64,000 bases of DNA from Mayfieldus sp963781495 (GTDB lineage Bacteria > Actinomycetota > Thermoleophilia > Solirubrobacterales > 70-9), in contig CAWAFX010000002.1 in assembly GCA_963781495.1 (NCBI GenBank), positions 1 to 64,000 of the forward strand, read 5' to 3'. Below the pieces are notes generated by a model. The model searched no databases and had not been told where the DNA came from. It was given only the letters and a program-made list of their open reading frames with translations. Numbering within the stretch: position 1 is the first letter of the stretch; the number at the start of each line of letters is the position of its first letter. A program made the position numbers and the translations under genes. Shown here piece after piece: positions 1 to 8,353 of the stretch.

Positions 1-51
1 CGCGGTGCAGGGGGCTTTGGGGCCGGCCGATGAGTGCCGATAGGTGCAGGG

Positions 52-1272
52 ATGCGAAGCCGCGCCGCCTGTCTCGTCCTTTCGCTGACGCTTGCCCTGG
101 GCATGCTTGCCGGCGGCTGCGGGGGCGGCTCGGGCTCTTCCGGCGGCAAGAGCGTCACCGACTCCTCCCCCTCCTCGAGCGCCAACCTGATCGACTGGAA
201 GCTCTTCGGCCGCATCCCCCAGCGGCGCCATTACCTCAAAGCCGACCTCAACCCGCCGCTGAAACACGTTTGGTCCTACAACGACCAGGCGCTGATCGAG
301 TTTCCGCCGGTGCTCGCCCTGGGACAGCTCTTCGTCGTCAACAAGTACTCCAACGTCCGCGCCCTCAATGCCGAGAACGGCAAGGTGGTCTGGGACCTGC
401 GGCGCGACAGCCACTACAAGGGGCCACCCTCCGACGTCACGGCGCCGGTCTTCGGCCACGGCAAGGTCTTCGTCGCCTTCATGGACGGGACGCTGCTGGC
501 GATCGACGCCAAGGACGCGAAGATCGCCTGGAAGCGGAAGCTGCCGACGACGCTTCAGTCCTCGCCGCTTCTGATCGGCGGCACCCTCTACATCGGCTCC
601 GACAACGGCACCCTGTTCGCGCTCGACGCCTCCAGCGGCAAGGATCGCTGGACCTACAAGGCGCGCCACGTGATCAAGGCCAGCCCGAGCTTCGACCGCG
701 GGCGGATCTACTTCGGCGACTACGGCGGCGCGATGTTCGCGCTGCGCGCCTCCGACGGAAAGCAGATCTGGCGCGTCAACACCGGGAACATGCCGCCCGG
801 GGGCGAGGGCGGCTTCTACTCATCGCCGGCGATCGCCAACGGCCGCGTCTACGCCGGCCGCGACGACGGCGCCGTCTACGCGCTGGACCAGAAGACGGGC
901 AGATACTCGTGGTCGGTGGACACCGGCCAGCCCGTCTACGGATCGCCGGCAGTCGCCGACGTTCCCGGCACCCCGGGCTCGACCGTCTACATCGGCTCCT
1001 ATGACCACCGCCTCTATGCGATCGACGCCCTCAGCGGCAAGGTGCGCTGGCGCTACGACGTCGGCGGCAGCATCCCCGGCACCGCGGTGGTGATCGGGCA
1101 CACCGTCTACACCTCCAGCTTCGCGACCCGGAAGTCGATCGGAGTCGACGTGCGCACTCACCGGAAGGTCTTCAGCTACGGCTCCCCCGGCTATACGCCG
1201 ATGGTCTCGGACGGCCGCAGCCTCTACCTGGTCGGCTATTACTCGCTGGACCGCTTCGATCCGGTGCACTAG
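52..1272 (+). CDS. PQQ-like beta-propeller repeat lipoprotein
   Basis: Predicted exported lipoprotein of 406 residues. A signal peptide with a Cys after LAGGC, followed by a Gly/Ser-rich linker, indicates lipid attachment. The body is made of repeated blades with the pattern 'G.vYiGs.dg.lyAlda.sGk..W', e.g. GTLYIGSDNGTLFALDASSG and STVYIGSYDHRLYAIDALSG, as in PQQ_2/BamB-type propellers. Such proteins usually act as extracytoplasmic binding or assembly scaffolds; no PQQ-dehydrogenase catalytic motif is apparent, so the role is unknown. An in-frame GTG lies 18 nt upstream (34); ATG 52 is preferred because it gives a compact signal peptide. The gene is followed within 25 nt by a tRNA. Confidence 0.8.
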   Translation: MRSRAACLVLSLTLALGMLAGGCGGGSGSSGGKSVTDSSPSSSANLIDWKLFGRIPQRRHYLKADLNPPLKHVWSYNDQALIEFPPVLALGQLFVVNKYSNVRALNAENGKVVWDLRRDSHYKGPPSDVTAPVFGHGKVFVAFMDGTLLAIDAKDAKIAWKRKLPTTLQSSPLLIGGTLYIGSDNGTLFALDASSGKDRWTYKARHVIKASPSFDRGRIYFGDYGGAMFALRASDGKQIWRVNTGNMPPGGEGGFYSSPAIANGRVYAGRDDGAVYALDQKTGRYSWSVDTGQPVYGSPAVADVPGTPGSTVYIGSYDHRLYAIDALSGKVRWRYDVGGSIPGTAVVIGHTVYTSSFATRKSIGVDVRTHRKVFSYGSPGYTPMVSDGRSLYLVGYYSLDRFDPVH

Positions 1273-1295
1273 CGGCGCCGTTACGATTTCCGCAC

Positions 1296-1369
1296 GGGGC
1301 AGTGGCCAAATTGGATAAGGCTCCGGTCTCCAAAACCGGCGATTCCAGGTTCGAGCCCTGGCTGCCCCG
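1296..1369 (+). tRNA. tRNA-Trp (CCA anticodon)
   Basis: Cloverleaf readable by eye: 7-bp acceptor GGGGCAG/CTGCCCC, anticodon stem CCGGT/ACCGG enclosing loop CTCCAAA (anticodon CCA at 1330-1332), and T arm CCAGG-TTCGAGC-CCTGG. Discriminator base is G1369 and the 3' CCA is not encoded. The anticodon arm matches the usual bacterial tRNA-Trp arm. Confidence 0.95.
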
Positions 1370-1393
1370 TTCATTGCCCCTCAGGGACTTCGA

Positions 1394-1478
1394 TGCGGGC
1401 GGAGGGACTCGAACCCCCAAGCTCTTTCGAGCACCGGCACCTAAAGCCGGCGTGTCTTCCAAATTCCACCACGCCCGC
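1394..1478 (-). tRNA. tRNA-Leu (TAG anticodon)
   Basis: On the minus strand the acceptor is GCGGGCG/CGCCCGC with discriminator A. The anticodon loop TTTAGGT in stem CCGGC/GCCGG gives anticodon TAG. The long variable arm (GCTCGAAAGAGC region) is typical of class II tRNA-Leu. CCA is not encoded. It lies convergent with the adjacent tRNA-Trp. Confidence 0.95.
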
Positions 1479-1533
1479 GCCTGGGGGAAGTCTAAGCCGG
1501 ACCTGAACTGTCGCTTTCTGCGGCGCGAGAACC

Positions 1534-1539
1534 TATGCT
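1534..1539 (+). promoter_or_regulatory. -10-like hexamer TATGCT, possibly leaderless
   Basis: TATGCT lies 8 nt before the ATG at 1548. No convincing -35 is visible. The spacing is what is expected for a transcript beginning at or next to the start codon; a GGAGG-like stretch directly abutting the ATG is too close to act as a normal ribosome binding site. Confidence 0.35.
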
Positions 1540-1547
1540 TGGGAGGG

Positions 1548-2078
1548 ATGGCCGTAGGAGAGACGAGGCCAGGCTACGAGTTGTGGCGGCCCAACCGTGA
1601 GAAGGCGGGGTCGGTCACGACCAAGTTCGTCATGGTCCTGCTGCTTTTGGCGACCGCCGGCGTCTGCCTGCTGGTCACGATCGGCGGCTGGACGCTGCTC
1701 CAGGGCGGAGTCGGGATGGGATTCGTCTGCATTGTCTACTCGCTGCTCTACGTCCTCTTCGCGATCCGGGTCATGCAGTGGAGTCGCGGGGTGCTGCCCG
1801 TCTCGATGGCGCTCTCGATCCTGCTGCTGATCTTCGCCGCGGTCGCGGTGCCGAGTTGGTTCGCGCGCGACAAGTCCGGCTTCGACACGGCGCTGCTGCC
1901 CGACACCGTGATCGGGACCCTGCTGGTGCTGCTGATCCCGCTGCAGGTGATCGTGATCGTGGTCGCGATGTTCGCCTTCAACCAGGACTGGCATGTCGAG
2001 GAGGAGCGCCCCGTCGGCTCCAGCGGCGGCTATGACGACCAGCCCCCTGCCGATCGGGAAGCGCCCCAGCCTGCCTGA
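1548..2078 (+). CDS. Small multi-pass membrane protein, unknown function
   Basis: Protein of 176 residues with a short charged N-terminus and four hydrophobic segments: FVMVLLLLATAGVCLLV, a second beginning GMGFVCIVYSLLYVLF, LSILLLIFAAVAV, and TLLVLLIPLQVIVIVVAMF. A charged cytoplasmic-looking tail follows (EEERPV...DREAPQPA). No family motif is recognised. The ATG at 1548 is chosen because the open frame upstream of it runs through the two tRNA genes and cannot be coding; ATG 1632 is an alternative. It stands alone between tRNA genes. Confidence 0.7.
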   Translation: MAVGETRPGYELWRPNREKAGSVTTKFVMVLLLLATAGVCLLVTIGGWTLLQGGVGMGFVCIVYSLLYVLFAIRVMQWSRGVLPVSMALSILLLIFAAVAVPSWFARDKSGFDTALLPDTVIGTLLVLLIPLQVIVIVVAMFAFNQDWHVEEERPVGSSGGYDDQPPADREAPQPA

Positions 2079-2094
2079 ATCCCTGGCCTCGCAG

Positions 2095-2177
2095 TGCCGG
2101 AGGTGGGACTCGAACCCACACGGGCTTTCGCCCACGGCCTTTTGAGGGCCGCATGTCTACCGTTCCATCACTCCGGC
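2095..2177 (-). tRNA. tRNA-Leu (CAA anticodon)
   Basis: Minus-strand acceptor GCCGGAG/CTCCGGC with discriminator A. The anticodon loop is CTCAAAA (anticodon CAA) in a CGGCC/GGCCG stem. The long variable arm GGGCGAAAGCCC and T loop GGTTCGAGTCC mark a class II leucine tRNA. CCA is not encoded. This is the second Leu isoacceptor within 0.8 kb. Confidence 0.95.
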
Positions 2178-2223
2178 GCTGAGCAAACGATAGTGCTGCC
2201 GCCACCGCCATAATCGACGCCCC

Positions 2224-3444
2224 TTGGATGCCGCCGGACGCAGGGAGCTGATCGAGGAGCTGTGCTCCTTCGAGGGCCGCTGGCCGGGCACCGACGCCGA
2301 GCGGCGGGCCGCCAACCGGCTTGCTGAGCGGCTGAGGAAGATGGACCGGCGGGCGCAGATCGAGCCCTACTACGTGCATCCCGAGTACTCGCTGGTGATC
2401 GCCCTGCACGTCCTGCTGGCGCTGGCCGGTTCGCTGATCGCGCTGGCCAGCGGCGTCGCCGGCTTCGTGATCGTGCTCTTCGCGGCCACCTCCCTCTACC
2501 TCGACCAGAACACCCGCCTCTACCTGCTGCGCTCGCTGTTCTTCCGCCGCGCCTCGCAGGCGGTCGTCTCGCGCGGCGAGAACCCCTCCGCACCGGCGCG
2601 GCTGATCCTCAGCGCCCATTACGACGCCGCCAGGACCGGGCTGGTCTTCGGCCCCCGCTCAACCCGTGCCGCCAAGGGCCTCTCGGAGACGATGCGGCTT
2701 CTGCTGGGGCCGATCCGGCTGATCTTCTGGGCCGGGATCGTCCCCCTGCTCGCGATCAGCGCCGCGCGCATGGCCGGAGTCGACGCGACCTGGCTCTCGA
2801 TCCTGCAGCTGCCCCCGACGGTGGTGCTGCTGATCACCCTGGCACTGCTGATCGACATCGCCCTCTCCGAGGTCGTGCCCGGTGCCTACGACAACGCTTC
2901 CGGCGTCGCCGCCGTGCTCTCGACCGCGGCGCAGCTCGACGCCGAGCCGCCGCGCAACCTCGACGTCTGGGTCGTCCTCCCGGGAGCCGAGGAATGCAAC
3001 TGCGAGGGGATGGCCCGCTGGATCGCCGCCAACCGCAAGCAGATCGACCCCGAGAACACCTACTTCCTCAATCTCGACTCGGTCTCCTTCGGCGACCCCC
3101 ACTACCTGGTCAGCGAGGGAGCGATCGTCAGCTACCGGCTCGACCGCCGCATGCTCGAGCTCTGCGAGGCGATCGCCGAAGCCGACCGCGAGGACGGCGA
3201 CCGCTACCGCGCGCAGCCGATTCGCATCCCCTTCCACACCGACGCCCTGCCCGCAAACACGCGCCGCTTTCGCGCCATCTCGCTGATCGGCGCCGAGGAC
3301 GGGGTCGGGCCCCCCTACTACCACACCCACGCCGACACGCCGGACAAGCTCGACGAGGAGGCGATGACCCGGGCCGTCGACTTCACGCTCGAGCTGGTGC
3401 GCCAGATCGACCGCGACGTCGGCCGCACCTCGGCGGGCGAGTAG
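2224..3444 (+). CDS. Membrane-associated M28-family metallopeptidase
   Basis: A 406-residue zinc peptidase-like protein. The cytosolic N-terminal part is followed by membrane segments (about 57-95 and 160-215) interrupting the peptidase fold. Metal-ligand motifs of M28 are in order: SAHYDAARTG (H132, D134), GAYDNASG (D223), GAEECNCEG (E256/E257), FLNLDS (D285) and a late HTHAD histidine near 369, so the active site looks intact. Family members are aminopeptidases or related hydrolases; substrate unknown. The start is TTG; the ATG 4 nt further in is out of frame. A CATAAT hexamer sits 9 nt before the start with no ribosome binding site, consistent with a leaderless message. Confidence 0.8.
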   Translation: MDAAGRRELIEELCSFEGRWPGTDAERRAANRLAERLRKMDRRAQIEPYYVHPEYSLVIALHVLLALAGSLIALASGVAGFVIVLFAATSLYLDQNTRLYLLRSLFFRRASQAVVSRGENPSAPARLILSAHYDAARTGLVFGPRSTRAAKGLSETMRLLLGPIRLIFWAGIVPLLAISAARMAGVDATWLSILQLPPTVVLLITLALLIDIALSEVVPGAYDNASGVAAVLSTAAQLDAEPPRNLDVWVVLPGAEECNCEGMARWIAANRKQIDPENTYFLNLDSVSFGDPHYLVSEGAIVSYRLDRRMLELCEAIAEADREDGDRYRAQPIRIPFHTDALPANTRRFRAISLIGAEDGVGPPYYHTHADTPDKLDEEAMTRAVDFTLELVRQIDRDVGRTSAGE

Positions 3445-3456
3445 CCGCCGCGCCGG

Positions 3457-3465
3457 TGATATAAG
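3457..3465 (+). promoter_or_regulatory. Extended -10 promoter for acetoacetyl-CoA synthetase
   Basis: TGATATAAG reads as an extended -10 (TGn followed by TATAAG). The ATG of the next gene begins 6 nt downstream, so the transcript is probably leaderless. No Shine-Dalgarno is present between them. Confidence 0.5.
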
Positions 3466-3471
3466 CGGCGC

Positions 3472-5466
3472 ATGGAGGAGGCGGCAGCAGCGAGCCCGGC
3501 GGACCTCCTCTGGACACCCTCGCCGGAGAGCATCGAGCGGCGCACGATGAGCCGTTACATGCGCTGGCTCGACGAGGCGCACGGGCTCTCGTTCGACGGC
3601 TATCCGGCGCTCTGGGAATGGTCGGTGACCGAGCTGGAGGACTTCTGGGCCTCGATCTGGGACTTCTTCGAGCTCGACTCCCCCACTTCGTATAAAGCGG
3701 TGCTCGCCGAACGCACGATGCCCGGCGCGCGCTGGTTCGAGGGCGCACGGGTCAACTACGCCCAGCAGCTTTTCCGTGGCAAGGACGACGACGAGGTCTC
3801 GATCCTGCACGCTTCCGAGCTCCGCGATCTCGACCAGATTCGCTGGGGGGAGCTGCGTCGCCAGGTCGCCGAGCTGGCCGCCGCGTTGCGCGGGCTCGGC
3901 GTCGGCCCCGGCGACCGCGTCGCCGCCTACCTGCCCAACATCCCCGAGGCGGTGATCGCCTTCCTCGCCACGGCGAGTATCGGCGCGGTCTGGTCCAGCT
4001 GCTCGCCGGACTTCGGGTCCGGCAGCGTCGTCGACCGCTTTGCCCAGATCGAGCCCAAAGTCCTGTTCGCGGTCGACGGCTACCGCTACAACGGCAAGGA
4101 CTTCGACCGCCGCGAGGTCGTCGCCGGCCTGCAGGCCGAGATCCCTTCTCTCGAGCAGACCGTCGTGCTGCCCTACCTCGATCGCGACCCCGACCTCTCC
4201 TCCCTGTCGAGCGCGATGCCCTGGGAGCAGCTGCGGGAGGGCGGCGCCGGCGCCGAGCTCGAATTCGAGAGCGTCCCCTTCGAGCACCCGCTCTGGGTCC
4301 TCTATTCCTCCGGCACCACCGGCCTGCCGAAGGCGATCGTCCAGGGCCACGGCGGGATCCTGCTCGAACACCTGAAGAAGCTGGCCCTGCACCTCGACGG
4401 ACAGCGCGGCGACCGCCTCTTCTGGTTCACCACCACCGGCTGGATGATGTGGAACTTCATCGTCTCCGGGCTGCTGACCGAGGCCGCGATCGTCCTCTAC
4501 GACGGAAGCCCCGGCTACCCGGACATGGGGGTTCTTTGGGAGCTCGCAGAACGGGCCGGGATCACCTGCTTCGGGACCAGCGCCAGCTACATCGCCGCCT
4601 GCATGCAGGCCGACGAGGACCCGGTCGCGGGCCGCGAGCTGGCGGTGCGCGCGGTCGGCTCGACCGGCTCTCCGCTGTCGCCGGAGGGCTTCGACTGGAT
4701 CTACGAGAAGCTCGGCGCCGATACCTGGCTCTTCTCGACCAGCGGTGGGACCGACGTCTGCACCGCCTTCGTCGGCGGCGTGCCCCTGCTGCCCGTCTAC
4801 CGCGGCGAGCTGCAGGCGCGGGCGCTCGGCGCCAAGGTCGAGTCCTTCGACGAGGACGGCAAGCCGCTCCTGGACGAGGTCGGCGAGCTGGTGATCACCG
4901 AGCCGATGCCCTCGATGCCGCTCTATCTATGGGGCGACGAGGACGGCTCGCGCTACCGGGCCAGCTACTTCGAGCAGTACCCGGGCATATGGCGCCATGG
5001 CGACTGGATCCGCATCACCTCGCGCGGGACCGCGGTGATCTACGGCCGCTCGGACTCGACGATCAACCGCCAGGGAGTCCGCATGGGCACCAGCGAGATC
5101 TACCGCGCCGTGCAGGCGGTCCCCCAGGTGACGGACGCGCTGGTCGTCGATATGCCGCGTCCGGGTACCGAGGGCTGGATGCCGCTGTTCGTCGTCCTGC
5201 GCGACGGCGCCGAGCTCGGCTCCGAGCTCGAGGCCGAGATCAAGAGCCAGATCCGCCGCCGCTGCTCGCCGCGCCACGTTCCCGACCAGATCTACCGCAT
5301 CGATGAGGTCCCGCGGACGCTGAGCGGGAAGGTGCTCGAGGTCCCAGTGAAGAGGATCCTCACCGGGACGGCGGTCGAGAAGGCGGCGAGCCGCGACTCG
5401 CTCGCCAACCCCGAGTCGCTCGACTACTTCGTCGAGCTGGCCTCGAAGCTCTCGAAGTCGGCCTGA
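3472..5466 (+). CDS. Acetoacetate--CoA ligase (acetoacetyl-CoA synthetase)
   Basis: 664 residues, the usual size of acetoacetyl-CoA synthetases of the ANL superfamily. Seen: the N-terminal ACAS region (WEWSVTELEDFWASIWDFF), the AMP-binding P-loop YSSGTTGLPKAI near residue 280, TTTGWMMWN near 322, and the C-terminal adenylation hinge and lysine region RTLSGKVLEVPVKR. The enzyme activates acetoacetate to acetoacetyl-CoA in the cytosol with ATP. HMG-CoA lyase, which releases acetoacetate, is encoded at 13.6-14.6 kb, so together they could close leucine and ketone-body catabolism. The last 43 nt overlap the end of the convergent GGDEF/HD-GYP gene. Confidence 0.93.
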   Translation: MEEAAAASPADLLWTPSPESIERRTMSRYMRWLDEAHGLSFDGYPALWEWSVTELEDFWASIWDFFELDSPTSYKAVLAERTMPGARWFEGARVNYAQQLFRGKDDDEVSILHASELRDLDQIRWGELRRQVAELAAALRGLGVGPGDRVAAYLPNIPEAVIAFLATASIGAVWSSCSPDFGSGSVVDRFAQIEPKVLFAVDGYRYNGKDFDRREVVAGLQAEIPSLEQTVVLPYLDRDPDLSSLSSAMPWEQLREGGAGAELEFESVPFEHPLWVLYSSGTTGLPKAIVQGHGGILLEHLKKLALHLDGQRGDRLFWFTTTGWMMWNFIVSGLLTEAAIVLYDGSPGYPDMGVLWELAERAGITCFGTSASYIAACMQADEDPVAGRELAVRAVGSTGSPLSPEGFDWIYEKLGADTWLFSTSGGTDVCTAFVGGVPLLPVYRGELQARALGAKVESFDEDGKPLLDEVGELVITEPMPSMPLYLWGDEDGSRYRASYFEQYPGIWRHGDWIRITSRGTAVIYGRSDSTINRQGVRMGTSEIYRAVQAVPQVTDALVVDMPRPGTEGWMPLFVVLRDGAELGSELEAEIKSQIRRRCSPRHVPDQIYRIDEVPRTLSGKVLEVPVKRILTGTAVEKAASRDSLANPESLDYFVELASKLSKSA

Positions 5467-7172
5467 TCCGCGTCGACCCAGTCGATCGTCTCGAAGGCAC
5501 CGCCGTCGAGCATCGACAGGAATGCCTTCACGACCCGGGAGTCGAACTGGGTGCCGGCGTTTCGCTGCAGCTCCTCGCGTGCCTGCTCCGGGGTCATCGC
5601 CGAACGGTAGGCGCGGTCGTTGGTCATCGCCTCGTAGGCGTCGCCGACGGCGAGGATCTTGGCCTGCAGTGGGAACTCCGGGTCGGTCAGTGCCAGCGGA
5701 TAGCCGTTGCCGTCGGGGCGCTCGTGATGGGCCCCGATCCAGAGCGCGATGTCGGTCAGCCCGGCATTGCGTGCGATGCGGGCGCCGATCTCGGGATGGG
5801 CGCGCATCTCCTCCATCTCGACCTTGGTCAGCGGACCCGGCTTGGCGAGGATCGAGCCGCGCACGCCGATCTTGCCGACGTCGTGAAGGATCCCGGCCAG
5901 GCGCAGGCGCTGGACGTCGTCGGGATAGAGGCCGAGCTGCTCGCCCATCGCCTCCGCGTAGCGGCCGACGACCTGGGAGTGGCGCGCCGACCCCATCTGA
6001 TTGACGTCGACCAGTTCGGCAAGCGAAAGGACGGTCTCGAGGCTGGTCGGCAGCTCGCGCGCGGCGCCCAGCTCGAGCAGGCTCGAGGCGACCTCGTCGC
6101 TGAAGATCACAGTCCGGTCGCGGCCGAGCCGCTTCGCCGCAAGCAGCGCCTGCTCGGCGGCGGCGGTGAGCTCGGCGGGCCTGTTGCCGTGGCGGCCGAG
6201 GACCGCCAGGCCGGCGCTGACCGTAAGCGGGTGCGAGTCACCCTGCAGGCCCTCGCGAACCACCTTGCGCAGCCGCTCCGCGAGCAGGTAGGTGTCGACC
6301 TGGGCGGCCTCGGGGACGATCACCGCGAACTCGTCGCCGCCGATCCGGGCCAGGGTGTCAGCCGGCCGCAGCTGGCGCCGCATCAGCTCGGAGACCTTCT
6401 CCAGCAGCAGGTCCCCCGCGTGGTGGCCGGCGCTGTCGTTGACCGACAGGAAGTTGTCGATGTCGAGCCGCACGACGCCGAACTCGATCCCGACCCGCTT
6501 CGAGCGCGCGACCTCCTGGCGCAGGCGGGTGTCGAACTCGCGCCGGTTCGGAAGCCCGGTCAGCACGTCGGTGCTCACCGCCTCGGAGAGCGAGGTCACC
6601 AGCTGCTCGGCACGTGAGCGCAGCCGGCCCATGATCACCCCGGAGACGAACAGTCCCCCGGTCAGCATCAGCCACTTCAGCTCCCCCAGCTCGACGGCGG
6701 GGCGCAGCGCGAGGACGACCCCGTAGGAGATGCTGGCGACGGCGCCGCAGACCATCGCCCAGCGCAGCTCGAAGAAGTAGAAGGCCGCCAGGGCGACCCA
6801 GAAGTAGAACAGCGCGTAGGCGCCGGTGGCCAGGGTGCCGCCGAAGACGATCGCCATCGCGACGAGCAGGTTGCCGAGCATCGGCGAGGCGCGGAAGAGC
6901 CAGAGCGGCAGCCGGTCGTAGGCGAGGACGAAAAGGGCCGCGGTCAGGTAGGCCTCCACCGCAACCCCGAGGAAGGGCAGCTCTGCGCGGTCGGGTGCGC
7001 CGGGCAGAAGCAGGGTGATCAGGGCCAGCGTGCCGCCGATCCCGAACAGCCAGGCGAAGGTGCGCGCCATCAGCGCCTTGTCTTCGACGATCCGGGTCGC
7101 GTTGGAGCTCTGGCTGACGAACCGCAGACGGGTCCGCAGGGGAGGGTCGAAGTGGTGGGTCAGCTCGATCAT
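5424..7172 (-). CDS. Membrane GGDEF + HD-GYP c-di-GMP enzyme
   Basis: 582 residues. Six or so membrane segments (about 37-180, MASE-like sensor) lead into a GGDEF domain with intact IGGDEF at 278-282 and an RxxD inhibitory site (R269-D272), then an HD-GYP domain with ILHDVGKIG and AHHERPDGNGYP. Known family roles: GGDEF makes cyclic di-GMP; HD-GYP degrades it. Both signatures are intact, so the protein may be bifunctional or use one domain for regulation. It is divergent from the diiron gene and shares its 3' end with the convergent acetoacetyl-CoA synthetase gene. Confidence 0.92.
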   Translation of the reverse strand: MIELTHHFDPPLRTRLRFVSQSSNATRIVEDKALMARTFAWLFGIGGTLALITLLLPGAPDRAELPFLGVAVEAYLTAALFVLAYDRLPLWLFRASPMLGNLLVAMAIVFGGTLATGAYALFYFWVALAAFYFFELRWAMVCGAVASISYGVVLALRPAVELGELKWLMLTGGLFVSGVIMGRLRSRAEQLVTSLSEAVSTDVLTGLPNRREFDTRLRQEVARSKRVGIEFGVVRLDIDNFLSVNDSAGHHAGDLLLEKVSELMRRQLRPADTLARIGGDEFAVIVPEAAQVDTYLLAERLRKVVREGLQGDSHPLTVSAGLAVLGRHGNRPAELTAAAEQALLAAKRLGRDRTVIFSDEVASSLLELGAARELPTSLETVLSLAELVDVNQMGSARHSQVVGRYAEAMGEQLGLYPDDVQRLRLAGILHDVGKIGVRGSILAKPGPLTKVEMEEMRAHPEIGARIARNAGLTDIALWIGAHHERPDGNGYPLALTDPEFPLQAKILAVGDAYEAMTNDRAYRSAMTPEQAREELQRNAGTQFDSRVVKAFLSMLDGGAFETIDWVDADQADFESFEASSTK

Positions 7173-7357
7173 CGGGGTATAGGTCTGGCCCGCGTAATTG
7201 CGGCTGTTCAGCTATCGGCAGCAACGACGCCTGCGCCGACCCCAGAATCGACTAGCCAAGACGCTGATACGGCGGCTGATCCACTGCCTGCGTCCCTTCG
7301 TAGGTTTTCGGGAGGCGGGGACCAGGCAAGCGAAACCGCAGAAGGACGAAGGACCCA

Positions 7358-8353
7358 ATGGAGCCGAAGACCGTCGTCGAGTTCGACATCGACCGCTACA
7401 TGCGCAACTCCAGGAAGGTGGACCTGAGCCACCTCGACTGGGACGACATTCCCAACCATCCCCTCTCCGACGGGGACGTGATGTGCATGCACTACATGAT
7501 GGACATCGAGTCGCACACGGTGATCTACATGCGCGACCTGCTCGCGACGCGGGCCGCCGGCGACCCCTACATCACCGCCTTCTTGTCCTGCTGGGTCTAC
7601 GAGGAGCTCTGGCACGGCGAGGCGTTCTCGGACTTCCTCCGCGCCTACGGGATAGAGGAGCCGATCGAGCCCCGGCTTCCCGACCGGTCCTCTCCCCTGC
7701 CGACCCGCCCCAACCGGCTGCGCCGCCTGCGCACCGACGTCGGGGTCGGCAACGGCTTCGCGATCCTGCCCTCGATGCTGGGCTCGGCGCTGACCCGGAA
7801 CTTCATCGCGATCCACATGACCTGGGGGGCGATCAACGAGCTGACGACGCTGACCGGCTACTACCAGCTCATGCGCCGCTCATCACACCCGGTCCTTCAT
7901 CAGATGCTGCAGCGGGTGATCCAGGACGAGCGCCGCCACTTCGCCTTCTACCGGGCCCAGGCCAAGGCCCGCATGCAGGGCAGCCGGGCCGCGGGGCGGA
8001 TGGTGCGCCGCGCCCTGCAGGCGTTCTGGACTCCGGTCGGAGCCGGCGTCAAGACCGAGGAGGAAACGGACGCCCTCGGCCTCTATCTGCTGGGCGACAG
8101 CGAGGAGGGCGCCGAGGCGGCGCGGGGAATCGACGCCACGATCTCCGCCCTGCCCGGCCTCGAGGGCCTGACCCTGATCCAGGACTACCTCGCGGTGGCC
8201 CAGCGACGAGCCGCCGAGCGCCCCGCCTGGGCAGGGGTGACACCGGCACCGGCACGGCGCGAACCGTCGACCGCCGGGACCGGCGGGCACTGGCCTTCCC
8301 CGCTTCTGACCGACCGCGACGACGTGCCGGAGGTACAGCCAGCGGCTGGCTAG
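7358..8353 (+). CDS. Ferritin-like diiron protein (acyl-ACP desaturase-like)
   Basis: 331 residues, mostly helical. Carboxylate/histidine motifs typical of ferritin-like diiron oxygenases are present: DIESHTVIYMRD, YEELWHGEAF (ExxH) and QDERRHFAFYRAQ (ExxH). The spacing resembles stearoyl-ACP desaturases, whose equivalents are EENRHG and DEKRHE. A role as fatty-acyl desaturase or other O2-dependent oxidase is inferred. The ATG is preceded by GAAGGACGAAGGA, a good ribosome binding site. The stop codon overlaps that of the convergent PAP2 gene. The last 60 residues are Pro/Ala-rich and probably disordered. Confidence 0.75.
   Translation: MEPKTVVEFDIDRYMRNSRKVDLSHLDWDDIPNHPLSDGDVMCMHYMMDIESHTVIYMRDLLATRAAGDPYITAFLSCWVYEELWHGEAFSDFLRAYGIEEPIEPRLPDRSSPLPTRPNRLRRLRTDVGVGNGFAILPSMLGSALTRNFIAIHMTWGAINELTTLTGYYQLMRRSSHPVLHQMLQRVIQDERRHFAFYRAQAKARMQGSRAAGRMVRRALQAFWTPVGAGVKTEEETDALGLYLLGDSEEGAEAARGIDATISALPGLEGLTLIQDYLAVAQRRAAERPAWAGVTPAPARREPSTAGTGGHWPSPLLTDRDDVPEVQPAAG

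Noticed and set aside
2659..4392. 577-codon open frame on the minus strand opposite the M28 peptidase and acetoacetyl-CoA synthetase genes
   Set aside because: The opposite strand encodes recognisable catalytic motifs across the same interval; the minus frame is low-complexity Arg/Gly/Val/Asp sequence typical of high-GC shadows.
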